This document shows, piece by piece, positions 52,610 through 63,784 of a stretch of 64,000 nucleotides of DNA. The stretch comes from Trichobilharzia szidati (taxonomy: Eukaryota > Platyhelminthes > Trematoda > Strigeidida > Schistosomatidae), in the NCBI GenBank assembly GCA_944472155.2, contig OX235271.1, positions 80,708,256-80,772,255 on the forward strand. Reading direction: 5' to 3'. The position numbers and the translations under genes are program-made. Every line of letters starts with the position of its first letter. Positions within the stretch are counted from its first letter, which is position 1. Under the pieces are notes generated by a model, which was given only the letters and a program-made list of their open reading frames with translations, made no database searches and was not told the origin of the DNA.

Positions 52610-55155
52610 CTGATTATTTCACCTTATATAAGTTGTAGTACATAAGTTGAATCTATAGTATTAAACCTTAAGAGTCTTTTCGTTTGCTTATTTATTTATC
52701 GACACTTGCCTTCATTGACTTTGATATTTGGTTATGTCTTTGAGTCGAGTCAAAATCTCTTCATATTATCATTATTATTATGGGTTTCAAACATTGGTTA
52801 GTCTAGTCCGACGCTTGCTTGGATAGCTTAGAGCGGTTCACACTCCTCCGCGATACATTTGGCTTGTTGCTTTCTTTATTGACTATAGAAAGATATAGAA
52901 AGAGATCTCCATTGTGATTTGTTGTTATGTGAATAGTTTTATAGCTTAAAAATAAATTATTATTGTTATTATTATTATATTAGTTGGATGTTATTTTGTA
53001 TTAATATTGTACTTCCGCTGTGTTGTTAACGTCATAGTGAATTAAAACGTTTATTATTATTAACACATCGTCATCATCATTATGCATTCATGAATTGTGT
53101 GATTTTCATTATTTATTACATGTCTCATTATATTATCTCTATATATGTATATACATTTATATATACATTACAAGTCATTAATTCTCATATATCTTCTTTT
53201 TTTCTATTTTTCCGGTGTACTTCATTGTGTCCCTCCTTGTTTTGTTGTATTCAATGTTTCTTTGTGTGTTTCACCATATGTTACACACACACGCACGCAC
53301 GCACATGGGTGTGCTGCTTGGTTTCACCTACCTATTTTTGTTTTAATGTCTTGTTTGTGTTGTATTCTGATATGTATTATGTATATACATATATATACGT
53401 TGTATTATCCACGTGTTGATGGATGTCTCCCTACTCGTAATCTTTTTCTTTTATGTGTGTGAATATTTGTTATACGTGTGTATCGTTGATGCCCATTTTC
53501 CCCTTTTGCATGTACGCTCAAATGTAATTTGTTTGCTTCCCGCCTATCTGTTAAATAACGTTCATATTTGTGTTTATCTATCTGTGTATTCATTATTTGT
53601 TTATTTGTTTGTTTTCTAATCTTTTTTGGGCATGTGGTTATCTCTCCACAGAAAAATAAATAGCACCGCTATCATTGTTACAGTTTATTCTTTCTGGTGA
53701 TTATTGAGTTGTACATCCATAAATTAGATAGGTTGTCAATAAGAGAATAGATGTGTGAATATGACTGATTGCAGTTGTATTAGTGACTAAAAGTGACTAG
53801 GGCTTTCTTTTAAATAACCGCGAAAATTCTTATTCATCAATGAAGTCTTCAAAAAAGAAGGACAGCTTTTACATACAAATAAATAAACCATTTAAGTAGA
53901 AAATATCACCCTTCAGTTATTATTATTATTACTATTATTCCTTTCTTCTTATAGTAGCAACACTTCAACATAATTCAGATGAAACATAAATGCTTACAAC
54001 CAACATGTGAAGAGTGTACCGTCTTATTCAGACCAGGCAAACATACCATCGAATCAATTCATAGTTTCCTACACTCTCGACAAAATATTACACATTTTTA
54101 TTTTTAAAAATTACTTCTCTTGAAACATTTTACAGTTGAAATTTTTGAACGACAAAATACTCTCATTTTGCTACAATAAGTTAACATGACAACATGCCGT
54201 TTACTGGCAGTTGTATTAGCCGCTTTCCAATTTTATCAATTTCAGATTTTTCAATATTGGGTGATATCAATTCACCTTGACGGTTGAATGTTATTTCTTA
54301 TTTCTCATTGGCTGATAGAAATAGCCAATCACGTGTAGGGTTACTCTTCCTGATTCCTAAGTGTATTTGACCTTGAAGTCCGGCCCATTCACCTATCCAA
54401 CTATATTGATTCTTTTAACATTGTATTCCCTTTTACTGCAGAATTATCTTCCTAAAGGAATCCAACAGTTACTGGAGTCATTTTTTTCTTTTGTACATTT
54501 TCGTTTTGATTCCTTGTTAATAGAAATTACATCCTAGTCAAAGTCTCTCCCATCATTTATCTTGTCAAAAGCTTTAAGTACCATGTTGTAAACAAAGTGA
54601 ATATTTTTTCCGGGGGGGGGGGTGGCATAGAAAAAGATTAGAACCACTTTCTTCTCTGGTGTGATTTTCTCCTGTCTCTATTATCTTTTGTTTGTTTGCT
54701 TTTTCTGTATGTTAGTTTGTTCAACTCTTTGCATCTGTTACATTGTTTTTGGTAATCTAAGATATTTTCTGTGTACACGACGTATCAGTAGTTAGTATAA
54801 TTAGTAGTATTAGTTCTAGTTGTATTATACAAGGAAAAAGTTAAAGACCATTGTAGATATTTTCAGTGTTCAATGGCTTGTTAGCTGTTTAACTCTGTCA
54901 AATACATAGACAGATTGAGTGTATATGTTCCAGAGAAATAATTCTAAAGAACATTTTGTTTCTTAAACGCAATTGATTGATAAATAATAAGTAAGTTGTT
55001 GGTTGATACTTTCCACGTAATTGTATAATTCCTTTTTGTGATATAAGTGTTTCAGTTTTGTGGTGTGTAAAACTATTTGCCTTGTTTAATTAACTAGAAA
55101 GCAGATGTTCTAAATTTAGAAGAAATAAATTAACGACTTAGAGTTTCGTTCATTT
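52610..55155. other. Intron 9 segment, no recognised element
   Basis: AT-rich with CA/TA-rich stretches at 53140-53170 and 53285-53310 and a 10-G run at 54613-54622. The 100-codon open frames between 53090 and 53620 are low-complexity, overlap each other on both strands and match nothing; they are not supported as genes. Confidence 0.45.
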
Positions 55156-55159
55156 ATAT

Positions 55160-56010
55160 ATTCGTTAGATGAGAGCTGTCGCACTATAAGCAGGGAACAT
55201 CTGAGAAACTACGTAGGATTCTCAATAAAACAAGAATAAGGTTTTCATTAAAACCTACAAACTCACTCAGATTGCACAAGCTCTGTAAGCTAAAGGACCC
55301 AGTGGACCCAATTAGACAAAATAATATAATTTACAAAAAAACCCTGCAATGACTGTGAGTGAGGTCAACTACATAGGTCAAACTAGTATATCGGGGGTAG
55401 TCAGAGTGTCGGAACATAAAAATTTAGCTAAGGTAAGAATGATTGACCCCGAGAAGATAAGTAACTTAGAAAGAGCTCAGCAATCGCACTGCATGCCTCA
55501 ACACACAATAGGGTGACAGAGTAGGAATTCTAAAAAGTAATATAGGTGGGTGAAGAGAGAGAGAGAGTGATTACTGAATCCTGCCCGGTTCATCTAGTCT
55601 ACACGCAACACATTTAGCAGAAATGACTCAATGAAAATACCAGAGAGATGGAAGATATTACTACCAGTCAAATCAGAGGATAATAAATGATGTTAAAATG
55701 TATTCAATTCACATTCTAACAAGTTACTTATATTTATTATGAAAACATCTTATTTCCCATCTGATTGTACTTGATTGATAACACTAATATTAATTCCGAA
55801 TGTACCTTATCTTACATTGATTTTAATTCGAATGTCTAATCAATTTTTACTGATATATATAAATGATGTAAGGAAGTTGTGTGAGTGTCTTGAAATGATT
55901 ATGAGCAGCAATAGTTTGGGCTCGTAACGTCGTCATCAGTAAATATTACTGTATCAAAATAAAATCTTATCCATGGTGGAGTTATACTCTACCACTGTGC
56001 CCAAGTTCTA
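55160..56010 (+). pseudogene. Penelope-like element D3 (GIY-YIG remnant and pLTR)
   Basis: KTYKLTQIAQAL (near 55250), then IIYKKTLQ and after a frameshift VNYIGQTSISGVVRVSEHKN, LAKVRMIDPEKISN; then the family terminal repeat (TTATTTCCCATCTGATTGTA, GGCTCGTAACGTCGTCATCA, AATAAAATCTTATCCATGGT), ending near 56010. Same YIGQTS motif as D1 and D2. Confidence 0.75.
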
Positions 56011-56206
56011 TCTTTATTGCAATTGGATTACTTGGTGGTTCCCTATGCAAGTTAAATCATGAAGTTATTTGGTATTTTAACCATCAGCTGATATTTTGAA
56101 ATGTGTGTCCCTAATATGGACGCTTTGATTATGTGTGTATATTTACATTATGTTATTTGAATTATATTGGTTAGAAGTTGAATGCAGGATATGCATTTGG
56201 TCGTAT

Positions 56207-56442
56207 GTGCGTTGGTGGTACAGCGGTTAGGACGCTCACCGACCATGCGCATGGTCCGGGGTTCGATCCCCGGCCGATGCACTCCTTTGCCTCGCTAAAC
56301 CAGTAATGAAGCTGGTAAGGGGGAAAGGCTGGGCATGAGGCCAGCAGCCCCATCCTGTAAAAATAAACACTGCTACGGAACTTCAAGCCTCTAGCTTGAA
56401 GCCTTATGCTCCACTGGGAACGTAAAGGATTAAAAAATGGAC
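56207..56442 (+). mobile_element. SINE S1, complete
   Basis: TGCGTTGGTGGTACAGCGGT, TAGGACGCTCACCGACCATG, GGGGTTCGATCCCCGGCCGA, GAAGCTGGTAAGGGGG, CAGCAGCCCCATCCTGTAAA, CTTCAAGCCTCTAGCTTGAA, TGCTCCACTGGGAACGTAAA, ending in AAAAAATGG. A 106-codon minus-strand frame across it is an artefact of the repeat. Confidence 0.85.
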
Positions 56443-56482
56443 TCATCAACTTGGAGTAGCCAAATCCGCGGTGTTCCTTCTG

Positions 56483-56545
56483 CGATATCATAGTGACTAC
56501 CAGCAGAATCTAGGATGCTCATTCACTCTGTTTAGGATTCATCAG
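56483..56545 (-). mobile_element. SINE S2 (Smalpha-like) hammerhead segment, minus copy
   Basis: On the minus strand TTTCAGCTGATGAATCCTAA, ACAGAGTGAATGAGCATC and CTAGATTCTGCTGGTAGTCA: CTGATGA intact, GAAA changed to GAAT, stem II weak. Only the ribozyme end of the element remains. Confidence 0.6.
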
Positions 56546-56640
56546 CTGAAATTGTAAGAAGGTATATTAGGCTGTTGAGTCCGAGATGGGATGAAATGCG
56601 CGTCCGTGATTCTGCAGTCAGTCACTACCAGCCAAGAAAT
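56546..56640 (+). mobile_element. SINE S2 (Smalpha-like) hammerhead segment, plus copy
   Basis: TTAGGCTGTTGAGTCCGAGA, TGGGATGAAATGCGCGTCCG and TGATTCTGCAGTCAGTCAC: GAAAT present, CTGATGA changed to CTGTTGA. Together with 56483-56545 it repeats the minus-then-plus arrangement of the other S2 dimers. Confidence 0.55.
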
Positions 56641-56644
56641 TGAG

Positions 56645-57225
56645 CAGTACATCACTCACATACAGTCCCCATGTACACACCTCATGAAGAGCCAACAGCT
56701 CAATTCCCCTTTGCCGTTAGTAATTCTTTAATTATAGTCGATCCATCTTCTTTCAGAAATGAAGTTTCTTATTATTTCCTTCAAATTGTGAAAAATCTAT
56801 GCCTTATTTGTACTTTTATTTTTATTTCTCCCTCTTTTTGCTTTTATATATCCAATCCCGTGTTGTGAATGTGAACAAATAACCTTTTCATGCCGTACTT
56901 TTTCAGTTTTCCACAATTTGTCTATGTAACCGTCCGTTTACTTTAAGTTAAATAGGCTTAATTGCATTAACAAGACACATATACGTTCAACGGCTAAAGA
57001 TAGAAAGTGTAAATACAGTATTGATTTCTGCTTTTTGCATATGATTATTAGATTATTTGTAAATTATCCGTATATTTCCCCTTTAATATTCACATACATA
57101 CACACAAACATATATGTATATATATGCACATTAATAGATAGTTATAGACAGACGAAGCAAATTGTGGTTGCCAGATTTAAAATATGAAATTTGTATGTAT
57201 TGCTTCTTTTTTATTATCGATTTAT
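56645..57225. other. Intron 9, 3' part, no recognised feature
   Basis: AT-rich, leading to the exon 10 acceptor with a T-rich stretch at 57200-57215. Confidence 0.45.
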
Positions 57226-57227
57226 AG

Positions 57228-57481
57228 GCTTTAAAAAATTCATCAACATTATGCAATACAAAAAAGTTATGCAAGACTAGTAATCATACTACTAGTACTA
57301 CGACTACTACTACAAGTCCTTGTACTTCACTCAGTGATAATACCTGTTCCACGGCTATAACTGGTGTAAATAGTCCTCCTCCTAATAAGAGCAAGAATAA
57401 TGTTCATTGTGATTCTGTTTGTACAAAGAAAAATACTGTGAATAATTGTTCAGTGAATAATGTTCGATCTCCTATAAATTG
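57228..57481 (+). CDS. pard3: Par-3-like exon 10 (Asn/Thr/Cys-rich)
   Basis: 84 codons plus two bases, phase 0 to 2, acceptor TTATAG|GCT, donor AATTG|GTAGGT. It encodes a polar tract with TSNHTTSTTTTTTSPCTS, several Lys-rich patches (TKKLCKTS, NKSKNN) and seven Cys residues. No domain is recognised. The donor phase joins exon 11 to form a Cys codon and keeps the frame open, and the Asn/Cys/Lys character continues on the other side, which supports the junction. Confidence 0.78.
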
Positions 57482-57514
57482 GTAGGTTTTGTTTCTACAA
57501 GTTTAAATAGCTGT

Positions 57515-57720
57515 TTTGTTAATTTTTACCTCCTACTCACGCGATCTTCCCCGTGCAATCCGCGGGCACCCAATTCGTCGTTTTTCATTTGCATTCCACA
57601 CGAAGATGTCATGTGTTACTCAAAAGTCTTCTCAGAGTGTATCCAATCCATTTCCATTTGCCTCTGCATAATTGTTGGGCAACAGGTTCATTGCCTTGTT
57701 GACTTTCTTTTCTGACTGAC
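57515..57720 (-). mobile_element. LINE-B 3' part fragment, just after exon 10
   Basis: On the minus strand the blocks AATGGATTGGATACACTCTG, AGAAGACTTTTGAGTAACAC, GACATCTTCGTGTGGAATGC and GACGAATTGGGTGCCCGCGG, GAAGATCGCGTGAGTAGG align with the LINE-B C-terminal region at 7100-7285 and 61800-61900. It lies about 35 bases from the exon 10 donor. Confidence 0.6.
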
Positions 57721-57923
57721 TGGTCTTCATAATCAAACAACGCTATCTATTGGTAAAAGTTTGCTTTTGAAGAAGAATCGTCTAGGGATGATCTTGTTGT
57801 TCACACAAGATCCACCTACCGACTCACTGGCATTGAAAAATGGAAAGTAGTTAGCTAGAACATCCTTTGCCCCCAAGACTATGTGTAAAATTGATCCTCC
57901 CGTTGTCTAATTCCAATACAATT

Positions 57924-58625
57924 CCGATTCCAAGGGCGTATGTACTGCTCAGCTATCCATTCAGCCCTCTTTTATGATTGTGAGACGTGGCCATTGATTG
58001 AGAGTGGGAGACATGAAAAGCCTGGCTAGCTGTCTGTGATAATAGGTGCCTGAGTTCTAACTCTCGTGTTAAATGATATAGTAGGGTGAGCAATATTGAG
58101 GTTAGGCATCGGTCGAGTGCTAGTTAGGGGGTTGTGAAGTTACATCGATTGAGTAAGATGGTTAGGACATGTGTTACGCATGCCTAGCCATCGCCTTCCT
58201 CGAAGGGAAATGTTAATTGACATAGGGTCAGGTTGGTAAAGAGTTAGCTAGTGGTGGTCAAACCAAAATATGGCTTTATCAGTCAATGAAATCGACAACA
58301 GTTAGTTTAAGCCAGCCAGTCACGTAGGGAGGTGTAGACTTTCTGGTTGGGATCCTCGGTATGCAAACACCAATGGATGGAGACAGTTGGTGATATCGCG
58401 CAAAATCGTTCTTAATAGCTGGTGCAGATGCATCCAATCCTTTTGACGTATAATATCCAATAAGACTATATTGTTCTTCGATATTACTATTCTTTTTGCC
58501 TCATACCTCTGTTTACTGTCTCTATTCTGCGTTTGTTTTTACTTTCTTGTTCTTCTCTGACTCGAACTGCTGCACATTGGTGCAAAGTTCTATGTCGAAA
58601 CCAGACAGACAGACAGACGGACTAT
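57924..58625 (+). pseudogene. LINE-A 3' fragment with 13-bp TSD
   Basis: TTCCAATACAATT (57911-57923) and TTCCAATACAGTT (58626-58638) flank it. It begins near the GRVYCSA block, runs through HPLLFYDCETWPLI, LRLSKMVRTCVTHA-like, GSGW, GGQTKIWLYQSMK and LPGWDPR blocks in changing frames and ends AACCAGACAGACAGACAGAC. 5'-truncated, dead. Confidence 0.85.
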
Positions 58626-58639
58626 TTCCAATACAGTTG

Positions 58640-59380
58640 TAGGGCAAGCTATTCAATCTGGCCACTTCAATGTACTTTTATAAATTTAAATCCTTTAGTA
58701 GAGACACTTATATAATTAGAACTACTCGGTAAGGACCCTGTGGCTTTCTTTCAATGTGATCATAAAAATGAATTGTGAGGTAATATCAGACGTTCTATAT
58801 CACAACGCCGTATATTTTAGATATGTGTTGGAAAGACAGCCTTTCCATTCTACTATACAAGATTTCAACTTGATTCTCTCTAAGTGTTTTTGTGTATGCT
58901 TTCGATGGCTTAGTAATAGCTCTCTGAGACAGGTAAGTGACATGCAAAATTTTTCATCCTGATTTCTATGTTGAGATAAGGGGCTTGTATAACGCGTTTT
59001 TTTATCCAGGTGACACCTGATAGTTGTAATTATTATCTTTATTGTGATACTGTTATCTTTATTATTATTATTATTATCATAATCAGCAACAGCAGTATAT
59101 TGTATGACAAGCTATATATTTTAATGTTAATTTCATATAAAACCAAATACTTTATTATCTAAATTCTCTGAGATAGTAGTTATTATCTATTCTCTGTATC
59201 CCTACACATACACACAATGTACTTACTCATTCACAATGATAGACATTCTAGATTATATGAACACTTGCATAAATTCACTTTTATAATTATGGTTACTTGG
59301 ATTATTACGCTCCAATTCAAATGCTGCTTGATACTTTATTCTATTAACCACTACATTAGTATCAGTCAGAGTTTAGTGTG
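58640..59380. other. Intron 10 segment, no recognised feature
   Basis: AT-rich, a TTATTATTATTATTATC tract at 59057-59075. No feature recognised. Confidence 0.45.
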
Positions 59381-59384
59381 ATTG

Positions 59385-59592
59385 TGATTGGTGCGTTGCT
59401 TAGCAATCACTCACGTGTTCTGGGTTCGATTCCCAGATCGCCTAGTTTAATAACTGATACTAAACCTGGAGAAGAGAGGAGGGTTAGCAGTGAGACTAGC
59501 AACTCCATCCTGTAAAATAATTAACATCACCGCTAATAAAACCTCAAGGCTTGAAGTCCTGTGTTCCACTTGGAACGTAAAGAAATGAAGTG
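59385..59592 (+). mobile_element. SINE S1-like element with altered head
   Basis: TGATTGGTGCGTTGCTTAGC, CTGGGTTCGATTCCCAG and ATCGCCTAG form the head. Body CCTGGAGAAGAGAGGAGGGT, AGTGAGACTAGCAACTCCAT, CCTGTAAAATAATTAACATC, CAAGGCTTGAAGTCCTGTGT, TCCACTTGGAACGTAAAGAA is S1. The head differs in the anticodon arm from other copies. Confidence 0.65.
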
Positions 59593-59674
59593 GAAAAATT
59601 GACTATTTATTACTTAGCAAATGTTAATCTGAATTTCTCTATCAGGGGATACCTTTGGAATTGGGGCTGAAACA

Positions 59675-59815
59675 ACCACAAAGCAATAAATAGCGCTCGA
59701 AACGTCACCAGTTAGTTAGTATTATTGTATGAGACTGTGAAACTTTATCAAAATAAATTCTACCCATAATGGAATTATACTCTGCTACATTGCACAAGTT
59801 CTATTCTTATACTTT
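59675..59815 (+). mobile_element. Penelope-D terminal fragment
   Basis: AAAGCAATAAATAGCGCTCG, AAACGTCACCAGTTAGTTAG, ATTGTATGAGACTGTGAAAC, TTTATCAAAATAAATTCTAC, CCATAATGGAATTATACTCT and CACAAGTTCTATTCTTATAC match the outer end of the D family as at 43262-43387. Confidence 0.7.
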
Positions 59816-59819
59816 CAGA

Positions 59820-60340
59820 ATACCCTGTCAATTGAATAATAAAATCAAAATTAAACGTTTACGACACGTTCATAAAATAACTTGTTTATTAAACTGAACC
59901 GTACTCTTGATCTGTAGACTTCAATCAGCACAATTTGTCCTATGCAACTGTGAGATTTCCTTACAGTGTCTGATTGGTGTACATATGTCCTTTGTTCATA
60001 GATCCACTTGATCTTTTGAATGGAATAGTAGTAATGATCACTGACTGTTATACTGAGTCACGTATGTGTGAATCTTATGGAAATCTCATGAATTTTCTCA
60101 GAAATTGCTGGCCCACCATTGGGATTAATTGCAACAAGTACAAAGATATATATATGGTCTCGATTTCACTTGCTTTATTGATTTCGAAAGAAGCATGACA
60201 TTCTCATATATTGAAATGTTACGTGATACTGTGTGACTTGTGTGCTCGAATCTTAGTCGATTCATACAGAAAGTGTCATTGTGAAGGGTTTAATACCTAC
60301 TAACTATCTGATAATATGATTTAAACCAAAAGTTATGTAT
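59820..60340. other. Intron 10 segment, no recognised feature
   Basis: AT-rich; a 74-codon frame near 59974-60198 has no recognisable motif. Confidence 0.4.
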
Positions 60341-60344
60341 GTAT

Positions 60345-62060
60345 CACATAGCGTACAAATAAAACAATGGACTTATCACTTCAAAGGACTCTTCAATCGA
60401 CCATTACTTGCACCTCACCCAGAAATACCACCAATAGCACGCACATTACTTCCTGCCAGTGGACATCAATCCTCCAACAAAAGCGGGAATCTTGAATGCA
60501 ATCAAGCTATTGAAACCCAGCAGGGAAGGCAGCAGGACCAGACAGAATTAATGAAAATGGACCCAGAGACTGCGGTGGATATGCTGACGCCATTATTGCA
60601 AAAGGTTTGGAAGGAAGGAAAGGGCCCTGCCAATTGAAAGAACGTCTACATCGTTGAACTGCCAAAGAAGGGTGAGTTAGACCTCTGCAAGAACTGGCAT
60701 GGAATAATACTCTTGTCCACGCCAAGTAAAGTACTAAGTTGCATCATTCTGGAGAGAATAAAGGATGCAATGGTTGCAGAACTCCACCAGTCTGGGAAAA
60801 GCTGAATTCAAGAAAAGAAAATCGTGTTCTAATCAAATTGCAACTCTACACATCATCACCACAGAACGAAGTATAGAATGGCAATCAAACCTGTACCTCT
60901 ACTTCATCGACTTCGAAAAGGCCTTCACCAGACAGCGTTAACTGAGAAGTAATTTGGAAACTAATTCAACACTATGACGTGCCTCAAGTCTTTATCAACC
61001 TCATTCAGCAGCTATATGACAATGCCACGTGTCAGGTGATCCACAACGGAAAACACATTGAAAACTTTTCAGTGAATACAGGAGTAAGACAGGGCTGTCT
61101 ATTATCACCGATGATGTTCCTAATTGTGGTGAACTGGATTATGCATCAGACTGTGGTGAGTGAGAAGATAGGAATATGTTTAACCGACACGAAGACTCTA
61201 GTCCATTTGGATTTCGCAGATGATATATGTCGTATGTCACATAAACTCGAAAACTTCCAGGCGAAAACTAACAAACTGGCCGAACAGACTGTCAGCAAAG
61301 ACAGGATTCCAAGTGAACATAGAGGAGACGGAAGTCATGAAGATAACTAACAAACATCAATAACAACAACCAGCACCAATGTCATCATCACCGGAAGAAA
61401 TTCGAGAGAGATTACTTCCTTCACCTATCAAGGAAGTACGGTTTCAACTACAGGTGGAGCGGATGAAGATGTCAAAGCCAGAATTGGAAAGACAAGATGC
61501 ACCTTCATCAACCTGAAACCAATTTGGAAATCTTTTGCAATAACTCATCATAAAAACAAAATTAGGATTTCCGACGCCAATGTGAAGTCAGTCACTTCTT
61601 CCATACGGGTCAGAAACTTTCACAGACTTTTATCAACACCTACCACCTTCGCTAGCTGGCTGCTTACTGAAGATGAAATGGCTAGTTGGCCAGAAAGAAT
61701 TAGCAACAAGAAACTCTGCAATGGAACAAACTAACCAAGAGCTGTTTGGTCAACAAATATGCAGGAGAAAATGAAGATGGATTGATCGGGAATAAATTGA
61801 GGAAACCGTCGAATGACATCGCGCGCAGTGCAGGCCATTGCTCGAGTGGAATCCCACTGGGAAGCGATGAGTGTGTCGTCGGTGCGAGGATGACATGAAG
61901 GAGGTCGTGTGCCGATGATGAGATGAGAGATTATGAGCAATCGTGGACCCAGCCGAAAAGGATGGGAAAAAACAGAACAAAGTGGAGATGTGTTGTTCAA
62001 GTCCTATGTTTCACTCGGAACCCAAGGGAACAATAATAATAATAATATTATTATTATAAT
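60345..62060 (+). pseudogene. LINE-B, longest copy (RTE-like reverse transcriptase to 3' end), dead
   Basis: Starts at QWTYHFKGLFNRPLLAPHPE, then PETAVDMLTPLLQKVWKEGK, IVELPKKGELDLCKNWHGI-like sequence near 60650-60705, LYLYFIDFEKAF (motif A), VPQVFINLIQQLYDNATCQV, VNTGVRQGCLLSPMMFLIVV (motif B), LDFADDICRMSHKLENFQAK (catalytic FADD), then a C-terminal zone with RIGKTRCTFINLKPI-like and HYRVRNFHRLL-like blocks, ending GATGTGTTGTTCAAGTCCTA and an AATAATAATAATAATATT tail. Frameshifts and stops split it. Domain order is standard for RTE-type LINEs. The endonuclease half is missing. Confidence 0.85.
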
Positions 62061-62064
62061 ACAG

Positions 62065-62510
62065 CGGTTCCATCAAATAGGTAGATTAAAATACATTGAA
62101 AACTGTGTATGGAATTCACTATTGTGATTCTGTAGCTAATCTATCTTGAAGCTGGTAAACAGTAATCTCAAGAACAGCGATAACTGCCTACTTTTCTAAT
62201 TGAAGTTTCAGGGATAATTTCCAGTCGCTAACAGAAACTAATTAAAGGCATGGATTGTTTTGTTTGTTTTTGAGATAATTTTTTAAATCTCTTCTGCGAA
62301 TTTTAAATTATTATTAAAATATTATTCTCATTAGTTTTTTCATATATATTTTTTTTGTTTTCATTTATGACTGTCTTTCTAATTATCAATCAAATCCATG
62401 TGAATACATCTCTATAATATGTATGTGTATATTATCACTATTTCACGCATATACACTTACACACACATAAATATATCTACATTACATCATTTCATTTTAC
62501 CTATGCACGC
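62065..62510. other. Intron 10, 3' part, no recognised feature
   Basis: AT-rich sequence leading to the exon 11 acceptor, with CACACA/TATA-rich stretches at 62415-62475. Confidence 0.45.
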
Positions 62511-62515
62511 ATCAG

Positions 62516-62646
62516 TTCAACTAATGATCATTTGGATTTCATGTGTAAATCAGATAATACCCACTGTACAGATGGACATAAGAATAAAAATAATTTGAAT
62601 AATTGTATAAATTCCAAGTGTTGCTACAATAATGATGATCGATTAG
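62516..62646 (+). CDS. pard3: Par-3-like exon 11 (last coding exon in window)
   Basis: 131 bases, acceptor GCATCAG|TTC and donor TTAG|GTAAGT. Joined to exon 10 it reads CSTNDHLDFMCKSDNTHC and on through HKNKNNLNNCINSKCCYNN to NDDRL. Rich in Asn, Lys and Cys like exon 10, with no recognised domain. It ends in phase 1, so at least one more exon must follow beyond the window. The aPKC-binding CR3 motif expected in Par-3 proteins has not appeared by this point. Confidence 0.75.
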
Positions 62647-62756
62647 GTAAGTTTAATGTTGATATTTGCTATAATCATTTATGATAACTATGATTACGTA
62701 ATTGGTGATTGAAAGATGTGTTTTTTTCATAAGCAAAGGATTTATTCATCTGTAAT

Positions 62757-63760
62757 GAATTATTATTATTATTATTGTTTCCTTTAGTTCCTAGAGGAAT
62801 ATAGGGCTTCAGCTGCATATCTCCATTGCGTTCGGTTCTCCGCTGACGTTTTCACCTGGCTCCACGTCTGCCCACATGCTTTCATCTCCTATTCGTATCA
62901 CCTCATCCATGTCACCCTCGCACTGACGATCAACTCACCGCTTCCCATTTGATCGGGTTCCACTCGAGCGATAGCCTAGCGTGTGATGTCACTCACTTGG
63001 TGGTTTTCTCAGAGTATGGTCAATCCACCTCGATTTCTTCCTGCAAATTTGTTGCACAATTAGTTCCTGCTGGGTTGGTTCGCTCACAGAGATCTTTTTC
63101 TGGTGTGATCTTTTCTGGCAATCTGATCTTGAGTAGTATTGAGTGAAGACAGGTGTTGATGAAGGTGTATAGTTTGTTCGAAGTGCCCTTCGTGATGTAC
63201 CAAGTATGTGATCCGTATAGAGTTGCAGTGACTACACATTGGAGTTGAAAATCCGGATCTTATTTTGCGTGCTGAGTGCTGTTGATCTCCATACCGATTT
63301 CAGAGTAATGAAAGCATACCTTTCTTTCCTGATCGTCGCCTTCATATCCTTATCAGTTCCGCCTGTAGTCGAAACGATACTTCCCAGCTGGGTCGGTGAA
63401 GGAGGTTGCTTCTTTCAGATTTTTCCCATTTATGCTGGTTGTTCTCTGTTGTTGTTGTTGTTGCTGCTGTTGCTGTTGGCCTGGAATCTTCATCAACTCT
63501 GTTTTCTCTGTCTTCACCTGAAGTCCTATCTTTCATGGTTCTTCTGCCAACTTGTTGCTTTTCACTTACATATCTTCGAATTTGTGGGAAATCAGACATA
63601 TATCATCAGCGAAATCCAGATCCTCCAAGTTTTTTGTGTGGGTCCGTTTTATGCCTGTCCCCTCGTTTCCCGCTGTCTGTCGCATTACCCAGTCTGCCGC
63701 GACACACAATTTTTGTACATGGGTTGGTGATAATATCGCCTTTCTCATCATGAAGTAAGT
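62757..63760 (-). pseudogene. LINE-B copy (3' half)
   Basis: On the minus strand: VAADWVMRQTAGNEGTGIKR, NLEDLDFADDICLISHKFED (FADD catalytic block) near 63570-63730, then a Gln/Thr-rich stretch from a TTG/GCT microsatellite (63440-63480), PLEGSIVSTTGGTD-like, and the 3' end GCGCATATCTCCATTGC-type to TCCTCTAGGAACTAAAGG with a TAA tail at 62759-62776. Confidence 0.78.
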
Positions 63761-63784
63761 GGAGATGATAACTAGAATATATCT

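Noticed and set aside
53090..53619. Several overlapping open frames of 60-109 codons on both strands
   Set aside because: Low-complexity Tyr/Ile/Phe/Cys-rich translations from TA- and CA-rich intron sequence, no splice or protein evidence.
19205..54622. G or C runs of 8-13 bases at 19205, 28889, 32234, 46259, 47141 and 54613 as G-quadruplex or regulatory signals
   Set aside because: Single runs without the spacing of four G-tracts; more likely simple mononucleotide repeats.
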